A stretch of 64,000 bases of DNA, taken from NCBI RefSeq assembly GCF_900187445.1, contig NZ_FYEB01000003.1, forward strand, positions 62,001-126,000, read 5' to 3'. This stretch comes from Pseudomonas sp. Irchel s3b2. Its GTDB lineage: Bacteria; Pseudomonadota; Gammaproteobacteria; Pseudomonadales; Pseudomonadaceae. Both the position numbers and the translations under genes were made by a program. Of the stretch, positions 38,894-48,372 are shown in pieces; within the stretch, counting starts at the first letter, position 1; each line of letters opens with the position of its first letter. The notes below the pieces were generated by a model that searched no databases, had not been told where the DNA came from, and saw only the letters and a list, made by a program, of their open reading frames with translations.

Positions 38894-40573
38894 TCAACGT
38901 TCATGCACGTAAGTGCCCGGCGAAGCCTCACCCGCTGGGTAGGCCTTGTTGCCAAGGTTGGCGGGGGATTTTTTCAGTTTGCCCGAACGCTCGGCTTGCC
39001 ACGCCTGCCAATGCAACCACCAGGAATCGGTGTGCTTGGTGGAGTTTTCCATCCACTCTTCGGCTTTGACCGGCATGTCGGTGCTGGTCATGTAGCGCGC
39101 TTTCGGATTGCCCGGAGGGTTCAGAATGCTCTGGATATGCCCACTGCTGGACAGCACGAACTCGACTTTGCCGCCGAACAGCTGTGCGGATTTGTAGCAG
39201 GACTTCCACGGGGTGATGTGATCGTTGGTGCCGGCCAGGGAAAAGATGTCGGCGGTCACCTGCTTGAGGTCGATCGGCGTGCCGCACACTTCCAGGGCAT
39301 CGGAGCGGATCAATGGATTGTTTTTGAACATCTCGATCAGGTCGCCGTGGAACGCCGCTGGCAACCGCGTGGTGTCGTTGTTCCAGAACAGGATGTCGAA
39401 AACCGGCGGCTCATTACCCAGCAGGTAGTTGTTGACCCAGTAGTTCCAGATCAGGTCGTTGGGGCGCATCCAGGCGAAGACTTTCGCCATGTCGCGGCCT
39501 TCCAGCACACCGGCCTGGTAGGAATGGCGCTTGGCGGCTTCGAGGGTCTGCTCGTCGACGAACAGGGCCACATCGCTGTCCAGGGTGGTGTCCAGCACAC
39601 TGACCAGCAGGGTGAGGGCATTGACCTTCTTCTCGCCGATCGCTGCGTAGTGACCCAGCAGGGCGGTGCAGGTGATGCCGCCGGAGCAGGCACCAAGCAT
39701 GTTCACGTCTTTACTGCCGGTGATTGCGGTGACGACATCGACCGCTTCCTTGAGCGCTTCGATGTAGGTCGACAGGCCCCACTCGCGCTGCTCCTTGGTC
39801 GGGTTGCGCCAGCTGACGATGAACGTCTGCACATTGTTGCGCAGGCAGAAACGCGCCAGGCTCTTGTCCGGGCTCAGGTCGAAAACGTAGAACTTGTTGA
39901 TCTGTGGCGGCACCACCAGCAGCGGGCGTTCATGCACCTGCTCGGTGATCGGTCGGTATTGGATCAGCTCCAACACGTCGTTGCGAAAGACCACCGCGCC
40001 TTCGGTTACGCCCAGGCTCTTGCCAACTTCGAACGCGCCCATGTTGACCTGGCTCGGCATGCCGCCGTTGTGCACCAGATCCTTGGCCAGATGGGAGAGT
40101 CCGTCGAGCAGGCTCTTGCCACCGGTTTCGAAGAAGCGTTTGACCGCCGCCGGGTTGGCCGCTGTGTTGGTCGGGGCCATGGCTTCGGTCATGAGGTTGA
40201 TTACGAAATGCCCGCGAGCGACGTCCTTGGGCGAGAGGTTGCTGTCATCGATCCAGGCGTGAAGCTCCTTGCGCCAGGCCAGATAAGTTTGCAAATAACG
40301 TTTGTAGAGCGGGTTCTGGCTCCAGGCCGGATCGAGAAAGCGACGGTCATCGCTTTGCGGTTGAAGTTCGGATTTTCCGAACAGCACGTTCTTGAGTTCG
40401 ATGCCGAAATGGGCGACATGCCTGGCACTGTGGATGGGTTGTCTGATGGCCTGGCTCAGCACCATTCGGGCAGAGCCCAAGAGATCCTTTCTACGTAGTC
40501 CAACAACTGGATTTAGCCCCAAGGTATTTTCCGAAGCCTGAAATTTCAAGTCATCGTTAAGCTTGTTACTCAT
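38894..40573 (-). CDS. phaC1: Class II PHA synthase PhaC1
   Basis: The main medium-chain-length PHA synthase. The 559-residue product has GACSGG with nucleophile Cys296, the Asp of GTNDHITPW and the His of SSGHIQSILNPPGNP, matching PhaC2 residue for residue in the core. It starts at ATG 40573 with TGGAG upstream, 125 bp downstream of a -24/-12 element and next to a large dyad, both listed separately. It heads the phaC1-Z-C2-D row. Confidence 0.97.
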   Translation of the reverse strand: MSNKLNDDLKFQASENTLGLNPVVGLRRKDLLGSARMVLSQAIRQPIHSARHVAHFGIELKNVLFGKSELQPQSDDRRFLDPAWSQNPLYKRYLQTYLAWRKELHAWIDDSNLSPKDVARGHFVINLMTEAMAPTNTAANPAAVKRFFETGGKSLLDGLSHLAKDLVHNGGMPSQVNMGAFEVGKSLGVTEGAVVFRNDVLELIQYRPITEQVHERPLLVVPPQINKFYVFDLSPDKSLARFCLRNNVQTFIVSWRNPTKEQREWGLSTYIEALKEAVDVVTAITGSKDVNMLGACSGGITCTALLGHYAAIGEKKVNALTLLVSVLDTTLDSDVALFVDEQTLEAAKRHSYQAGVLEGRDMAKVFAWMRPNDLIWNYWVNNYLLGNEPPVFDILFWNNDTTRLPAAFHGDLIEMFKNNPLIRSDALEVCGTPIDLKQVTADIFSLAGTNDHITPWKSCYKSAQLFGGKVEFVLSSSGHIQSILNPPGNPKARYMTSTDMPVKAEEWMENSTKHTDSWWLHWQAWQAERSGKLKKSPANLGNKAYPAGEASPGTYVHER

Positions 40574-40599
40574 CTACGACGCTCCATTGTCCTGAGGCG

Positions 40600-40643
40600 A
40601 GTACCTGAGTCCAGCTGTGTAATCACACAGCACGCCAGGTACT
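40600..40643. promoter_or_regulatory. Nested dyad in the phaC1 leader, candidate PhaD operator
   Basis: Outer arms AGTACCTG (40600-40607) and CAGGTACT (40636-40643), inner arms GCTGTGT (40614-40620) and ACACAGC (40625-40631): all perfect complements, with centres one base apart. It lies 27-70 nt upstream of the phaC1 start codon. PhaD of P. putida is known to bind an operator in this promoter; this is the only strong dyad seen here. As RNA it could also fold into a hairpin. Confidence 0.5.
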
Positions 40644-40696
40644 ACTGCTCGGGTGACTGTTAATTGCGCATCGCTGCTTTTTAGTTCAGAGAGCAC

Positions 40697-40712
40697 TGCA
40701 CGGAACTTGCCA
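40697..40712 (-). promoter_or_regulatory. Candidate sigma-54 promoter of phaC1
   Basis: On the minus strand TGGCAAGTTCCGTGCA has GG (40710-40711) and GC (40698-40699) exactly ten bases apart and fits TGGCA...TGCA. The transcript would start near 40686, leaving a leader of about 113 nt with the dyad inside. Sigma-54-like sites have been proposed upstream of phaC1 in other pseudomonads; a sigma-70 promoter may exist as well. Confidence 0.55.
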
Positions 40713-40829
40713 GCTCCATTGGTTACCCGAGTTTAATTTTTTTCGCAAGCGGGCCAATCGTTGACACCGCAGCGGAGCATTCAAACAGATGGAATTAGAA
40801 AATGCCCTCTAAATAGCCAGAGGCCTGAG

Positions 40830-41207
40830 TTAGAGCATCAGCTTGACGACCGACTCATTCGGATCGCGGGTCTTTCCGGCCGCTTTGAGTTCCGCAAGAT
40901 AATCGTTCCAGAGATCTTCCTGGCGCACTGCCAGCTGGTACAGATATTCCCAAGTGAACAGGCCGCTGTCGTGGCCGTCGTCGAAGGTCAATTTCAGTGC
41001 GTACTGACCGGCCGGTTCGACCTTGGTCAGTCCTACGCCGATCTTGCCAAATTGCAGGATAGGTTTGCCGTGGCCCTGGACCTCGGCGGAAGGAGAGTGC
41101 ACGCGAAGAAACTCGGCGGGCAGGTGATATTCCTCGCCGGACGCGTATTTAAGCGTCAGGGTTTTTGAGGCTTTGTGGAGTTTGATGTCGGTGGGGAGTT
41201 GGGTCAT
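40830..41207 (-). CDS. DUF971 domain protein
   Basis: A 125-residue protein of the DUF971 family, which resembles the N-terminal domain of gamma-butyrobetaine hydroxylase. It shows LKYASGEEYHLPAEFLRVHSPSAEVQGH and the hallmark FDDGHDSGLFTWEYLYQL. Small DUF971 proteins have been linked to iron-sulfur cluster handling, but no function is settled. It lies 66 bp after hslU on the same strand and could be read from the hslVU heat-shock promoter; a perfect palindrome lies between. Confidence 0.85.
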   Translation of the reverse strand: MTQLPTDIKLHKASKTLTLKYASGEEYHLPAEFLRVHSPSAEVQGHGKPILQFGKIGVGLTKVEPAGQYALKLTFDDGHDSGLFTWEYLYQLAVRQEDLWNDYLAELKAAGKTRDPNESVVKLML

Positions 41208-41236
41208 GGCCTGAGTTCCGTTATGGATGGAACCCC

Positions 41237-41264
41237 TGTAGGAGCGAGCTTGCTCGCTCCTACA
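41237..41264. repeat. 28-bp perfect palindrome after hslU
   Basis: TGTAGGAGCGAGC followed by its complement GCTCGCTCCTACA, with TT/AA at the centre. It is a symmetric REP variant formed by one unit. It starts 9 bp beyond the hslU stop, so as RNA it is a very stable hairpin at the 3' end of hslVU. Confidence 0.85.
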
Positions 41265-41272
41265 AGTGTTGC

Positions 41273-42613
41273 TTACAGGATATAACGGGACAGGTCTTCG
41301 TTCTGCGCCAATTCGCCCAAGTGGCTGTTGACGTAATCGGCATCGATCAGGATCGGCTTGTCCTCGTGGGTGCTGGCCAGATCACCGGCGCTGAACGACA
41401 CCTCTTCGAGCAGACGCTCGAGCAGGGTGTGCAGGCGACGGGCACCGATGTTTTCGGTTTTCTCGTTGACCTGCCAGGCGATCTCGGCGAGACGCTTGAT
41501 GCCGTCCGGCTGGAACTCGATGTTCAGGCCTTCGGTTTTCAGCAGTGCACAATACTGCTCGGTGAGTGATGCATGCGGCTCGCTGAGGATGCGCTCGAAA
41601 TCTTCCGGGCTCAGGGCCTTGAGCTCGACTCGAATCGGCAGGCGACCTTGCAGCTCGGGCACCAGATCGCTCGGCTTGCTCAGGTGGAACGCACCGGAAG
41701 CGATGAACAGGATGTGGTCGGTCTTGACCATGCCCAGTTTGGTGTTGACGGTGCAGCCTTCGATCAGGGGCAGCAAGTCGCGCTGTACGCCTTCGCGGGA
41801 CACGTCGATGCCTCCGGAATTGCCACGCTTGGCGACCTTGTCGATTTCGTCGATGAACACGATACCGTGCTGCTCGACGGCTTCCAGGGCCTTGGCCTTC
41901 AATTCTTCTTCGTTGACCAGGCGACCGGCTTCTTCGTCGCGAACCAGTTTCAGCGCTTCCTTGACCTTGAGCTTGCGGTTTTTGCGCTTGCCCTTGCCCA
42001 TGTTGGCGAACAGGCTCTGCAGTTGGTTGGTCATTTCTTCCATGCCCGGCGGCGCGGAGATATCGACGCCAGACACTTCGGCCACTTCGATTTCGATTTC
42101 CTTGTCGTCCAGCTGACCTTCACGCAGGCGTTTGCGGAACAGCTGACGGGTGTTGGAATCCTGGGACGGTGCGGCGTCCTCGTTGCTGAAACCCATGCGT
42201 GCCGGTGGCAGCAAAGCGTCGAGGATGCGCTCTTCGGCGGCGTCTTCGGCGCGGTGACGAACCTTGGTCATTTCCTGTTCGCGCAGCAGCTTGATCGCGG
42301 CGTCGGCCAGATCACGAATGATCGATTCGACGTCACGGCCGACGTAGCCCACTTCGGTGAACTTGGTCGCTTCGACTTTGATGAACGGGGCGTTGGCGAG
42401 CTTGGCCAGGCGACGGGCGATCTCGGTTTTGCCGACACCGGTCGGGCCGATCATCAGGATGTTCTTGGGGGTGACTTCGACACGCAGCTCTTCGGGCAGC
42501 TGCATGCGGCGCCAGCGGTTGCGCAAAGCGATGGCGACGGCGCGTTTGGCATCGTCCTGGCCGATGATATGGCGATTGAGTTCGTGGACGATTTCACGGG
42601 GGGTCATGGGCAT
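41273..42613 (-). CDS. hslU: ATP-dependent protease ATPase subunit HslU
   Basis: The AAA+ unfoldase that feeds substrates to HslV. The 446-residue product has Walker [10 protein letters not shown] (residues 56-64), Walker [10 protein letters not shown], the pore motif GYVGRD, the inserted I domain (residues about 110-240, with the acidic/basic helix [17 protein letters not shown]) and the C terminus [14 protein letters not shown] SRYIL that inserts between HslV subunits. It starts 54 bp after hslV and shares its heat-shock promoter. Confidence 0.97.
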   Translation of the reverse strand: MPMTPREIVHELNRHIIGQDDAKRAVAIALRNRWRRMQLPEELRVEVTPKNILMIGPTGVGKTEIARRLAKLANAPFIKVEATKFTEVGYVGRDVESIIRDLADAAIKLLREQEMTKVRHRAEDAAEERILDALLPPARMGFSNEDAAPSQDSNTRQLFRKRLREGQLDDKEIEIEVAEVSGVDISAPPGMEEMTNQLQSLFANMGKGKRKNRKLKVKEALKLVRDEEAGRLVNEEELKAKALEAVEQHGIVFIDEIDKVAKRGNSGGIDVSREGVQRDLLPLIEGCTVNTKLGMVKTDHILFIASGAFHLSKPSDLVPELQGRLPIRVELKALSPEDFERILSEPHASLTEQYCALLKTEGLNIEFQPDGIKRLAEIAWQVNEKTENIGARRLHTLLERLLEEVSFSAGDLASTHEDKPILIDADYVNSHLGELAQNEDLSRYIL

Positions 42614-42667
42614 AGTAATTGGCGGTCCTCAAGCAAAAGTGAGCCGTGGCGCTAGGCCGAAACAGGC

Positions 42668-43198
42668 TTACTCAGCGAGATCCTGCTCCTCAATGGTGAA
42701 AGTGTGGTTGGTGAATACGCAGATGTCGCCGGCGATGCCGAGGGCGGTTTCGACGATTTCCCGTGCCGACAGGTCGGTTTTTTTCAGCAGCGCGCTGGCC
42801 GCGGCCTGGGCGTAGCCGCCGCCGGAACCCATGGCGATCAGGCCTTCTTCGGGCTCAACCACGTCACCGTTGCCGGTGATGATCAGGGAGGCATCTTTGT
42901 TGGCGACCGCGAGCATGGCTTCGAGGCGGCTCAGGGAGCGGTCGGTGCGCCATTCTTTGGCGAGTTCGACGGCGGCGCGAACCAGGTGACCCTGATGTTT
43001 CTCGAGCTGGCCTTCGAAACGCTCGAAGAGGGTGAAGGCGTCAGCGGTGGCTCCGGCAAAACCGGCGATAACCTGGCCGTGGTACAGGCGGCGAACTTTC
43101 TTCGCGTTGCCTTTCATTACGGTATTGCCGAGCGAAACCTGGCCGTCGCCGCCCATGACGACTTTGCCGTGGCGGCGAACTGAAACGATGGTGGTCAA
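42668..43198 (-). CDS. hslV: ATP-dependent protease proteolytic subunit HslV
   Basis: A proteasome-type threonine protease that forms two stacked hexamers with HslU. I start it at TTG 43198 (176 residues), because the mature protein must begin [20 protein letters not shown] with the catalytic Thr directly after the initiator; GGAGA lies upstream. Other marks are [18 protein letters not shown] and [11 protein letters not shown]. The longer in-frame reading to 43321 would bury the catalytic Thr and is rejected. Confidence 0.96.
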   Translation of the reverse strand: MTTIVSVRRHGKVVMGGDGQVSLGNTVMKGNAKKVRRLYHGQVIAGFAGATADAFTLFERFEGQLEKHQGHLVRAAVELAKEWRTDRSLSRLEAMLAVANKDASLIITGNGDVVEPEEGLIAMGSGGGYAQAAASALLKKTDLSAREIVETALGIAGDICVFTNHTFTIEEQDLAE

Positions 43199-43243
43199 GG
43201 GAGAGTCTCCACGCAGCGGGGCGAAAATGCCTTCTGCCAACTC

Positions 43244-43271
43244 ATATGGGGGTGGTGGAGCGTTTTTCAAC
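43244..43271 (-). promoter_or_regulatory. Sigma-32 (RpoH) heat-shock promoter of hslVU
   Basis: Minus-strand GTTGAAA (43265-43271), a 13-base spacer and CCCCATAT (43244-43251) match the heat-shock consensus CTTGAAA-N13-CCCCATNT at all but one base. Transcription would start near 43237, about 39 nt before hslV. Confidence 0.85.
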
Positions 43272-43306
43272 TGTAGGACGGGAGAGGGGACGAGCGGTGC
43301 CTGACA

Positions 43307-43421
43307 GACGATCGTTCCCACGCTCTGCGTGGGAATGCCTCAAGGGACGCTCCGCGTTCCAGCGCCGGAAGGGGCGCAGAGCGTCCCGGGCTGCATTCCC
43401 ACGCAGAGCGTGGGAATGATG
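43307..43421. repeat. Structured repeat of about 115 bp (copy 2)
   Basis: Same plan as 35247-35356: outer arms GACGATCGTTCCCACGCTC and GAGCGTGGGAATGATGAG, mid arms GCGTGGGAATGC and GCATTCCCACGCAGAG, and inner arms GGGACGCTCC and GCAGAGCGTCCC. It lies just upstream of the hslVU promoter and after the SPOR gene start side (convergent order is not involved; both neighbours run leftward). Confidence 0.75.
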
Positions 43422-43443
43422 AGGCGCGGTGTCCCTGACGGGA

Positions 43444-44151
43444 TCAGCGACTCTGGCGTTGTTGTAACAACAGGTTGCTGAAGCCGCTGCCCGCCAGTTG
43501 TTTCTGGGCGGTGGTCAGCTGTTCGCGGTTGCTGAACGGGCCGACCAGAACCCGATACCAGGTCTCGTCCTTCACAGTGCCGGATTCAACCGCCACCGCC
43601 TGCCCCAGCAGGATGATCTGCGCACGCACCTTGTCGGCATCGGCTTCTTTGCGGAATGAACCGGCCTGCAGGAAGAACTTGGTCACCGGCGCAGCTTTCG
43701 CCACGGGCGGTGCTGGCGGCGGGGTGATGCCGGCCAATGCCGCTTGAGCTCGGGCCGTGTCAATTTTCGCTGCTTCCGCAGGCGTTACCGGCGTGGTCGG
43801 AATGGCCGGCACTTGTGGCGTCGGCAGGGTTTTCTCCGGCACCGCGTCCGGCGGCACTATGACTTCCGATTCCGGCAGCAAGGTGTAGAAGTCGTACTTC
43901 GGCTTCACCGGTTGCGTCGGGCTAGGCGGAGTCTTGTTGGCCTCGGCGATCTTGGTGGCTTTCTGCTGCTCGATCTTCTCGCGCTTGACGGTATCGCTGC
44001 CCTTGCCCGGCTCCAGCTTCATCAGGAACACAATGAACGCGCCGACCGTCAGGCCGATGGCCATCCACAGCCAGCCCGGGATCGGTTGTTTTGCTGGGGC
44101 TTGGTAACGGCTGGCGCCACGCTTGGGTGCAGGTTTTTTCTTGGCGGCCAA
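43444..44151 (-). CDS. SPOR-domain membrane protein (FtsN-like)
   Basis: A 235-residue bitopic inner-membrane protein: basic cytoplasmic N terminus (AAKKKPAPKRGASRY), one membrane segment (residues about 26-45), a Pro-rich periplasmic linker and a C-terminal SPOR domain (KFFLQAGSFRKEADADKVRAQ to QLAGSGFSNLL). SPOR domains bind denuded peptidoglycan glycans at the septum. The arrangement and the location right after argS match the FtsN-type gene of pseudomonads, but a clear essential FtsN segment is not evident, so I leave the symbol open. Confidence 0.85.
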   Translation of the reverse strand: MAAKKKPAPKRGASRYQAPAKQPIPGWLWMAIGLTVGAFIVFLMKLEPGKGSDTVKREKIEQQKATKIAEANKTPPSPTQPVKPKYDFYTLLPESEVIVPPDAVPEKTLPTPQVPAIPTTPVTPAEAAKIDTARAQAALAGITPPPAPPVAKAAPVTKFFLQAGSFRKEADADKVRAQIILLGQAVAVESGTVKDETWYRVLVGPFSNREQLTTAQKQLAGSGFSNLLLQQRQSR

Positions 44152-44152
44152 C

Positions 44153-45889
44153 TTACATACGCTCCAGAGTTTCCAGACCCAAGAGTTCCAGGCCTTGCTT
44201 GAGAGTGCGACCGGTCAGCGCGGCGAGGCGCAGGCGGCTCTGCATTTGCGCCGGGGTGTCGGCACCGAGGATCGGGCAATTCTCGTAGAAGCTGGAGAAC
44301 AGGCCGGCGACATCGTACAGGTAGGTGCAGAGGATGTGCGGCGTGCCTTTGTCGGACACGTTATTGAGGATTTCGCCGAACTGCGCCAGTTTCGCCGCCA
44401 GCTCATGTTCGTGCGCGGCTTCGAGGACGATCTGCCCTTCGACTTCGCTGAAATCCTTGCCGAGCTTGCGGAACACACCGGCAACCCGAGTGTAGGCGTA
44501 CAGCAGGTACGGCGCGGTGTTGCCTTCGAAGTTCAGCATCAGGTCGAAGTTGAAGCTGTAGTCGCTGGTGCGGTGCTTGGACAGGTCGGCGTATTTCACG
44601 GCGCCGATGCCCACGACCTTGGCGATGTTGCGCAACTCGTCTTCGGCGAGCTCCGGGTTCTTCTCCTTCACCAGTGTGTAGGCGCGTTCCTGGGCTTCGG
44701 TCAGCAGGTCGATCAGCTTCACGGTGCCGCCGTCACGGGTCTTGAACGGACGGCCATCGGCGCCGTTCATGGTACCGAAGCCCATGTGTTCCATTTCCAT
44801 CGGGTGTGTCACGAAGCCGGCCAGGCGCGCGACCTGGAACACTTGCTGGAAATGCAGGGCCTGGCGCTGGTCGACAAAGTACAACGCGCGATCAGCCTTC
44901 AGCACGCCGCTGCGGTAGCGCACGGCCGCGAGGTCGGTGGTGGCGTAGAGATAACCGCCGTCGGCCTTGACGATGATCACCGGCAGCGGGTCGCCGTCGG
45001 CGTTCTTGAATTCATCAAGGAACACGCACTGGGCGCCGTTGCTTTCGACCAGCAGGCCAGCGGCCTTGAGGTCGTTGACCACGTTGATCAGGTCGTCGTT
45101 ATAGGCGCTTTCACCCATTACGTCGGCCATGGTCAGTTTGACGTTCAGTAGTTCGTAGATTTTCTGGCAGTGCGACAGCGAGATGTCTTTGAACTTGGTC
45201 CACAGCGCCAGGCAGTCCGGGTCGCCGGCTTGCAGCTTGACCACCAGGCCGCGGGCGCGATCAGCGAACTCTGCGGATTCGTCGAAGCGCTGTTTGGCAG
45301 CGCGGTAGAAATTTTCCAGGTCCGACAGCTCGTCGCTGGTGATCGGGTTTTCCTGCAGATAAGCCATCAGCATGCCGAACTGGGTACCCCAGTCGCCAAC
45401 GTGGTTCTGGCGGATCACTTCGTCACCGAGGAATTCCAGAACCCGCGCCACGCCATCACCGATGATGGTCGAACGCAAGTGGCCGACGTGCATCTCTTTG
45501 GCCAGGTTCGGTGCCGACAGGTCTACCACGGTGCGCTGCACCGGGCCGGCTTTGCGCACGCCGATGTGGTCGTCGGCCAGCGCCGCGTCCAGGCGGGTCG
45601 CCAGGGCTTGAGTGTTCTGGAAGAAGTTCAGGAAGCCAGGGCCGGCGATTTCGGCTTTGGAGACGTTCTCGTCAGCCGGCAGCGCGGCGATGATTTTCTC
45701 GGCCAGGTCGCGGGGTTTCATGCCCGCAGGCTTGGCCAGCATCATGGCGATGTTGCTGGCGAAGTCGCCGTTTTTCTTGTCACGGGAGTTTTCCACCTGG
45801 ATCGCCGGCGACAGGCCTTCAGGCAACACACCTTCGTTGACGAGTTGGGTGATGGCTTGTTGGATCAGCTGGCGAATGGTGTCTTTCAT
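44153..45889 (-). CDS. argS: Arginyl-tRNA synthetase
   Basis: Charges tRNA-Arg. The 578-residue class I synthetase starts at ATG 45889 ([13 protein letters not shown]). It has the N-terminal Add-1 domain, the HIGH-type motif [13 protein letters not shown], the [13 protein letters not shown] region and the usual degenerate KMSK site ([14 protein letters not shown]) and the DALR C-terminal domain with the closing [10 protein letters not shown]. The upstream extension to 46033 is not coding. It ends one base before the SPOR gene starts. Confidence 0.97.
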   Translation of the reverse strand: MKDTIRQLIQQAITQLVNEGVLPEGLSPAIQVENSRDKKNGDFASNIAMMLAKPAGMKPRDLAEKIIAALPADENVSKAEIAGPGFLNFFQNTQALATRLDAALADDHIGVRKAGPVQRTVVDLSAPNLAKEMHVGHLRSTIIGDGVARVLEFLGDEVIRQNHVGDWGTQFGMLMAYLQENPITSDELSDLENFYRAAKQRFDESAEFADRARGLVVKLQAGDPDCLALWTKFKDISLSHCQKIYELLNVKLTMADVMGESAYNDDLINVVNDLKAAGLLVESNGAQCVFLDEFKNADGDPLPVIIVKADGGYLYATTDLAAVRYRSGVLKADRALYFVDQRQALHFQQVFQVARLAGFVTHPMEMEHMGFGTMNGADGRPFKTRDGGTVKLIDLLTEAQERAYTLVKEKNPELAEDELRNIAKVVGIGAVKYADLSKHRTSDYSFNFDLMLNFEGNTAPYLLYAYTRVAGVFRKLGKDFSEVEGQIVLEAAHEHELAAKLAQFGEILNNVSDKGTPHILCTYLYDVAGLFSSFYENCPILGADTPAQMQSRLRLAALTGRTLKQGLELLGLETLERM

Positions 45890-46021
45890 GGTGTTCTCTG
45901 TCGACCGCAAGCGCGGCGGCGCTTCGATGCGCTGGTGGAAAAACTGGGCATTATCCGTTGCGAAGACGGGCTTGCCAACTATAGCGGGCAGGTTATGGAT
46001 ATGTGGTGACAAATAGGGCCT

Positions 46022-46101
46022 CTTCGCGGGCAAGCCTCGCTCCTACGGATTTACGTCGTTCGCGGATGTTGCGTGCAACCCGCCCCCTGTAGGAGCGAGG
46101 C
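46022..46101. repeat. REP pair with a truncated second copy, argS/priA gap
   Basis: A full copy at 46022-46048 and a partial inverted copy CTGTAGGAGCGAGG (46087-46100) that breaks off 11 bp before the priA stop at 46112. The second unit lacks its inner CTTGCCCGCGAA part. Confidence 0.75.
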
Positions 46102-46111
46102 GATCTCTAAA

Positions 46112-48331
46112 TCAATACAAATCGACCGGATCGACATCCAGCGACCAACGCACCGCCCGCCCACTCGGCATCTGCTCCAAAACCAGCAACCAACTGCTCA
46201 GCAATCGATGCAGCGGCGCCCGGGCCGTGGCTTGCAGCAACAACTGTGCGCGGTAACGCCCGGCCCGACGCTCCATCGGTGCCGGCACTGGCCCCAGCAA
46301 CTCGATACCGGTCAGATGCTGCTCGGCCAGCAAACGCTCGGCCTCGCTGCAGGCTTCATCGAGGAAGCCTTCGGCCTGCCCCGGTTTATGCGCTTCGGCC
46401 CGCAGCAGTGCGAGATGCGCAAACGGCGGCAGCCCTGCGGAGCGGCGTTCGCTCAACGCCTGTTCGGCAAAGGCGAAATAGCCCTGTTCGGTCAGTTGCA
46501 CCAGCAGTGGATGGTCCGCCAGGTGCGTCTGGATGATCACTTTGCCCGGCTCTTCGGCCCGGCCCGCGCGCCCGGCGACCTGGACAATCAACTGCGCCAT
46601 GCGTTCGCTGGCGCGGAAATCGCCAGAGAACAGTCCACCGTCGGCATCGAGAATCGACACCAGGGTCACCCGTGGAAAGTGGTGTCCTTTGGCAAGCATC
46701 TGCGTGCCGACCAGAATGCACGGCTGGCCTTTCTGAATGGTGGCGAACAGTTGATTCATCGCATCTTTGCGTGAAGTGCTGTCGCGGTCGACCCGCAATA
46801 CCGGAATACCGGGAAACAGGATGCCCAGCCGCTCTTCGGCACGCTCGGTACCAGCACCCACGGGGCGCAAATCGACTTTGCCGCATTTCGGGCAATGGCG
46901 GGGCACCCGCTCGACTTCGCCGCAATGGTGACAACGCAGTTCGCCTGATCGCTGGTGCACGGTCATTCGCGCATCGCAGCGCTTGCACTCGGACATCCAG
47001 CCGCAGTCGTGGCAGAGCAGCGTCGGGGCGAATCCTCGGCGATTGAGAAACACCAGCACCTGCTGGCCGGCGGCCAGGGTCTGACCGATGGCTTGCTGCA
47101 TCGGCCCGGAAATGCCGCTGTCCAGCGGGCGACTTTTCACGTCCAGACGCAGGAAACGCGGTTGCTTGGCGCCACCGGCCCGCTCATTCAGGCGTAAGAG
47201 GCCGTAACGACCGGTGTAGGCATTTTGCAGGCTTTCCAGCGAAGGTGTAGCGGATCCGAGGACAATCGGAATGTTTTCCTGCCGAGCGCGAACCAGTGCC
47301 AGGTCGCGGGCGTGGTAACGCAGGCCTTCCTGCTGTTTATAGGAGCCGTCGTGCTCTTCATCGATGATGATCAGGCCGGGGTTCTTCATCGGCGTGAACA
47401 GGGCCGAACGGGTACCGATAATAATGTCGGCCTCGCCATCCCGTGCCGCCAGCCAGGCTTCCAGGCGTTCGCGGTCATTGACTGCGGAGTGAATCAGCGC
47501 GATGCGCGCATTGAAGCGCTGCTCGAAGCGCGCCAGGGTTTGCGGGCCGAGGTTGATCTCCGGGATCAGCACCAGGGCTTGCTTGCCGGCCTCGAGCGTT
47601 TCGCGGATCAGTTGTAAATAGACCTCGGTCTTGCCGCTGCCGGTGACGCCGGCCAGCAGGAACGCGTGATAACGGTCGAACCCGGAGCGAATCGCCTCGT
47701 AAGCGGCGCGCTGCTCCGGGTTGAGCGGCAATTCCGGTTGCGCCAGCCAGTGTTCGTGGCGCACTCCGGGCGCGTGCTTGCGGATGTCTACCTGCACCAG
47801 ATCTTTGGCCAGCAACAGATCGAGGCTGTCCTTGCTCAGCATCAATTTGCTCAGCAGTTGATGAGCGACGCCGTGGGGATGCTGGGCCAGGGTCGCCAGG
47901 GCTTCACGCTGTCGCGGTGCGCGGGCAATGCGCGGATCATCGAGGCTGGCGCCGGGCGCGGCGGACCAGAAGCGCTCCTGGCGCGCTTCGGCCAGTTCAC
48001 CCTGACGCAATAATACCGGCAGCGCCCAGCTCAACGTGTCGCCGAGGCTGTGCTGGTAATACTGGGAAGTCCACAGACACAGCTTGAACAGCGCGGGCGG
48101 TAGCGGTGGTACGGCATCGAGCAGCGCCAGGGCCGGTTTGAGTTTTTCCGTCGGGACTTCACTATGGTCGGTGATTTCCACCAGAATCCCGATCATCTCC
48201 CGTCGACCGAATGGCACCCGCAAGCGCATGCCCGGATGCAACTGGGCGCGCAGGACTCCGGCCGGCGCACGGTAGTCGAACAGGCGGCGCAGGGGCGAAG
48301 GCAGGGCGAGGCGCAGAATGGCGTCGGGCAC
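46112..48331 (-). CDS. priA: Primosomal protein N' (replication restart helicase PriA)
   Basis: A 3'-5' superfamily 2 helicase that reloads the replisome at stalled forks. I choose GTG 48331 (739 residues, MPDAILRLALPSPLRRLFDY), the family length. It has the N-terminal 3'-DNA-binding domain, Walker A LLAGVTGSGKTEVY, the DEEH box IIDEEHDGSYKQ, the eight-Cys zinc region (LLCHDCGWMSECKRCDARM, then HHCGEVERVPRHCPKCG) and the helicase C domain with QVAGRAGRAEEPG. The frame runs upstream to 48418 with no support. Confidence 0.97.
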   Translation of the reverse strand: MPDAILRLALPSPLRRLFDYRAPAGVLRAQLHPGMRLRVPFGRREMIGILVEITDHSEVPTEKLKPALALLDAVPPLPPALFKLCLWTSQYYQHSLGDTLSWALPVLLRQGELAEARQERFWSAAPGASLDDPRIARAPRQREALATLAQHPHGVAHQLLSKLMLSKDSLDLLLAKDLVQVDIRKHAPGVRHEHWLAQPELPLNPEQRAAYEAIRSGFDRYHAFLLAGVTGSGKTEVYLQLIRETLEAGKQALVLIPEINLGPQTLARFEQRFNARIALIHSAVNDRERLEAWLAARDGEADIIIGTRSALFTPMKNPGLIIIDEEHDGSYKQQEGLRYHARDLALVRARQENIPIVLGSATPSLESLQNAYTGRYGLLRLNERAGGAKQPRFLRLDVKSRPLDSGISGPMQQAIGQTLAAGQQVLVFLNRRGFAPTLLCHDCGWMSECKRCDARMTVHQRSGELRCHHCGEVERVPRHCPKCGKVDLRPVGAGTERAEERLGILFPGIPVLRVDRDSTSRKDAMNQLFATIQKGQPCILVGTQMLAKGHHFPRVTLVSILDADGGLFSGDFRASERMAQLIVQVAGRAGRAEEPGKVIIQTHLADHPLLVQLTEQGYFAFAEQALSERRSAGLPPFAHLALLRAEAHKPGQAEGFLDEACSEAERLLAEQHLTGIELLGPVPAPMERRAGRYRAQLLLQATARAPLHRLLSSWLLVLEQMPSGRAVRWSLDVDPVDLY

Positions 48332-48372
48332 GCGGGGGGATCTCGATAAGCGGAAGTAAAGAGAGCGCGTGA

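Noticed and set aside
38903..40498. 531-codon rightward frame
   Set aside because: Antisense to phaC1, which has complete catalytic motifs.
43199..43321. Longer HslV start
   Set aside because: It would put 41 residues before the catalytic Thr and would contain the heat-shock promoter.
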